A stretch of 40,569 nt of DNA, from contig CAJBNH010000115.1 in assembly GCA_903955385.1 (NCBI GenBank), forward strand, positions 1 to 40,569, given 5' to 3'. Numbering within the stretch: position 1 is the first letter of the stretch; each line of letters begins with the position of its first letter. Of this stretch, positions 38,219 through 40,569 are shown one piece after another. The notes below the pieces were generated by a model. It was given only the letters and a program-made list of their open reading frames with translations, ran no database searches and was not told where the DNA came from. A program made the position numbers and the translations under genes. This DNA comes from an uncultured Myxococcales bacterium. Its GTDB lineage: Bacteria; Myxococcota_A; UBA9042.

Positions 38219-40569
38219 TTGGCGGTCGCGACTACCCTTCGAGTCTCTGATCTGGCCCGCGAGTTGGGCATCCCGGAAGCCGTCCTCGTCAAGCGGGCGG
38301 GTGACAACGGCATGCTGTTGTCGACGATCTCGCGCTTGGACCAGGCCCAGTCGGACACGCTGCGGCGGATGTTCGCACCGGCTCGTCCTGCCCGCGCTGC
38401 GGAAGCGGCCCCCGTCACGACTGCCGTCGAGGGCACCGGTCGCACCGTCGTGCGCCGGCGCATCGCACGTGCCGACGGAGATGGGCCCGAGGCCCACGTG
38501 GAGCCCGCTCCCGCTCCAGTCGCGCCGCCGGTCGCCGCGCCGCGCCCCGTAGTCCGCCGTGCCGCCGAGCCTGCGGACAAGCCCGCTGTCGTCGTCGCAC
38601 CGCCGACACAAACGGCTCCCGTCGCACCAGAACCCCCTGCGGCCGTCGAGGAAGCACCTGCGCCGGCACCGGAGCGCGAAGTCGCCGTTGTCGCCGCCGT
38701 TGCCGCTGTCGTTGAGACCGCGCCCGCCCCGACCCCCGCGCCGCCGCCGCTGCCGACGCCCCCCGCGCCGCCGCAGCAGCCCGCGCTGACGGACAATCGT
38801 CCGCGTCTGCGTCGCGCCAAGGTTGAGGATCTGGCGCCGCCGCCCGAGCTCCAGCTGCGTGTCTACGAGACCGTGCCTGAAGCTACACCTGTCGTCGTGC
38901 CCGTGGCGGAAGCGCCCGTCGGCGCCCCCGTCGTTCAGGCGGTGGAAAGCGCTGCAGTCGTCGTCCACGTGCCGGAGGTCGTTGCTGAACCGGCCCAGGT
39001 TCCTGCGAACGGCAACCTCGACCTCAACGAGATCGGCGCTGCGCTGCAGCCGACGACCCAGCTGCCCAGCAACACCAAGGTGCCGCGTCTGATCCGCACC
39101 AAGATGCCGGAGTATCTGGTCAACATTCCGAAGGCTACGCCCAAGCCTGCACTGACCGACCCGCCCCCGCCGCCGCCCGCGCCGGACGTCGAGCGCGGTC
39201 GCCCGATCCCCGCGACCGAACGTGCTCCGTCGGCTCCGGTCGACGACCGTTCCGGTGGTCGTGGCCGCAAGGTGATTTACGACCGTCGCCGCGACACCGT
39301 GGGCCAGACGGCTGAGGACCGCCGACGCGGCAAGAAGCGTGGCAAGGGCAAGGGCATGATGCCCGTCGTCCCCGTCACGGTCGCGCGGCAAGAGAAGCGG
39401 CACCTGCGCATCGAGGACACCATCACGGTCGCCAATCTGGCGCACCAGATGTCGGTCAAGGCCAACGAGGTTATCAAGAAGCTGTTTGATCTCGGCATCA
39501 TGGCTACGATCAACCACGCTCTGGACCTGGACACGGTCGAGCTGGTTTCTGCCGACTTCGGCTTCACCGTCGAAAACGTCGGTTTCGACCTCGACGCCTA
39601 TCTGAAGACGCCGGCCGCCGAAGACGTCTCGATGCAGCCGCGCTCGCCGGTCGTCACGGTCATGGGCCACGTCGATCACGGCAAGACCAGCTTGCTCGAC
39701 GCGATCCGCAAGACCCACACGGCGGCTCGCGAAGCCGGCGGCATTACCCAGCACATCGGCGCGTACGTCGCGGAAGTGACGGGCAAGGGTCGCGTGGTCT
39801 TCCTGGACACCCCCGGCCACGAGGCGTTTACCGCCATGCGTGCCCGTGGCGCCAAGGCGACCGACGTCATCGTGTTGGTCGTGGCTGCCGACGACGGCGT
39901 CATGCCGCAGACCATCGAGGCGATCAACCACGCCAAGGCCGGCGCCGTGCCGATCATCGTGGCCGTCAACAAGATCGACAAGCCGAATGCGGACATCGAC
40001 CGGGTCCGTCGCGAGCTGGCCGATCAGGGCGTTGTCAGCGAGGAGTGGGGCGGCGACGTCACCTTCTGCGAGATCTCGGCCAAGAAGGGCACGGGCATCG
40101 ACAAGCTGCTCGAGATGCTGGCCCTGCAGTCAGAAGTCATGGACTTGAAGGCGGATCCGTCCACGGACGCTCGCGGTCTGGTCATCGAATCACGCCTCGA
40201 AAAGGGCCGCGGTCCGGTCGCCACGCTGTTGGTCCAGCAGGGCACGCTCAAGCGCGGTCAGTATGTCGTTGCGGGATCGCAGTACTGCCGCGTCCGCGCG
40301 ATGCTCGACTACATGCTCAAGCCGCTGGAGGAAGCCGGCCCCGCGACTCCGGTCGAGGTCATCGGCTTCGACGGCGTGACCAGCGCAGGCGACGAGTTCT
40401 ACGTGGTGGCCGACGAGAAGAAGGCCAAGGCCATCGTCGAGCACCGGGTGGAGAAGCAGCGCGAGCGCGATCTGCTGAAGACTTCGCGACGCACGCTCGA
40501 CTCGCTGTTCGAAGACATGGCGGCCGGCGAGACCAAGGACCTGAACCTGATCATCAAGGCAGACGTGCA
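38219..40569 (+). CDS. infB: Translation initiation factor IF-2 (3' end beyond the window)
   Basis: 783 complete codons are visible, with no stop before the window end. An N-terminal IF2N-like segment ([23 protein letters not shown]) precedes about 270 residues of Pro/Ala/Val low complexity. A second IF2N segment (about 395-440; [21 protein letters not shown]) follows. The GTPase domain has GHVDHGKT (483-490), DTPGHE (531-536) and NKID (584-587). Domain II begins near residue 655. IF-2 places initiator tRNA on the 30S subunit. The start is taken as TTG 38219 because GGAG (38209-38212) lies six bases ahead and the IF2N segment follows at once; the only other nearby in-frame start is TTG 38213. 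Confidence 0.95.
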   Translation, partial: MAVATTLRVSDLARELGIPEAVLVKRAGDNGMLLSTISRLDQAQSDTLRRMFAPARPARAAEAAPVTTAVEGTGRTVVRRRIARADGDGPEAHVEPAPAPVAPPVAAPRPVVRRAAEPADKPAVVVAPPTQTAPVAPEPPAAVEEAPAPAPEREVAVVAAVAAVVETAPAPTPAPPPLPTPPAPPQQPALTDNRPRLRRAKVEDLAPPPELQLRVYETVPEATPVVVPVAEAPVGAPVVQAVESAAVVVHVPEVVAEPAQVPANGNLDLNEIGAALQPTTQLPSNTKVPRLIRTKMPEYLVNIPKATPKPALTDPPPPPPAPDVERGRPIPATERAPSAPVDDRSGGRGRKVIYDRRRDTVGQTAEDRRRGKKRGKGKGMMPVVPVTVARQEKRHLRIEDTITVANLAHQMSVKANEVIKKLFDLGIMATINHALDLDTVELVSADFGFTVENVGFDLDAYLKTPAAEDVSMQPRSPVVTVMGHVDHGKTSLLDAIRKTHTAAREAGGITQHIGAYVAEVTGKGRVVFLDTPGHEAFTAMRARGAKATDVIVLVVAADDGVMPQTIEAINHAKAGAVPIIVAVNKIDKPNADIDRVRRELADQGVVSEEWGGDVTFCEISAKKGTGIDKLLEMLALQSEVMDLKADPSTDARGLVIESRLEKGRGPVATLLVQQGTLKRGQYVVAGSQYCRVRAMLDYMLKPLEEAGPATPVEVIGFDGVTSAGDEFYVVADEKKAKAIVEHRVEKQRERDLLKTSRRTLDSLFEDMAAGETKDLNLIIKADV

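Noticed and set aside
38168-39931. A 587-codon frame antisense to infB
   Set aside because: Same cause; the product is Arg/Gly/Asp-rich without domains, opposite clear IF-2 motifs.

Overview
The window is GC-rich, tightly packed chromosomal DNA from a Gram-negative bacterium. It most resembles a Myxococcota-type (former deltaproteobacterial) genome. The grounds are mevalonate-pathway isoprenoid genes, several secreted lipoproteins with Asp/Thr/Ala-rich linkers and Cys-rich repeats, FHA-domain signalling proteins, an apolipoprotein N-acyltransferase, and no mobile elements. That placement is inference; no rRNA or other taxonomic marker was compared.

Layout. 1-1761: 3' part of a GHMP (phosphomevalonate-type) kinase overlapping a polyprenyl synthase. 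1795-3453 (-): FHA-GAF-class III cyclase. 3639-6002 (+): membrane-anchored MA-type metallopeptidase with a helical repeat tail. 6016-6996 (-): rpsT followed by a MerB-like protein that lacks one catalytic Cys. 7193-9423 (-): PKD lipoprotein and rimO. 9462-12145 (-): a cohesin-like lipoprotein overlapping an M1-family peptidase with a C-terminal dockerin. Divergent from these, 12352-14087 (+): ECF sigma factor and its zinc-finger/FecR anti-sigma factor. 14097-16897 (-): ligA and a beta-barrel-like protein whose first codons lie in REP-like palindromes. 17007-18705 (+): tRNA-Arg, RhlB-like helicase, tRNA-Leu and a rho-independent terminator. 18796-22115 (+): a lipoprotein overlapping an unusual lnt. 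22122-27489 (-): a 55-residue ORF, an 803-residue modular lipoprotein and an 879-residue lipoprotein with a caspase/gingipain-like His-Cys dyad. 27687-28835 (-): diacylglycerol-kinase-like gene. 29058-34325 (+): double-FHA membrane protein, nagZ, S41 peptidase, then an unknown gene to 35004. 35123-40569 (+): tRNA-Cys, rimP, nusA, ylxR and the 5' part of infB.

The two most unusual items are: (1) a 909-residue Lnt in which about 350 residues of beta-propeller-like repeats sit between the catalytic Glu and Lys of the nitrilase domain; and (2) an adjacent, 4-nt-overlapping gene pair encoding a cohesin-like lipoprotein and a dockerin-tailed M1 peptidase. The second looks like a minimal non-cellulosomal cohesin-dockerin system that could dock a secreted peptidase on the cell envelope, possibly controlled by the divergent ECF sigma/anti-sigma pair. 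Envelope biology recurs through the window (Lnt, five lipoproteins, NagZ, S41 peptidase), beside core translation and transcription genes (rpsT, rimO, rimP, nusA, ylxR, infB and three tRNAs).

All functional calls come from reading motifs by eye; no database search was run.
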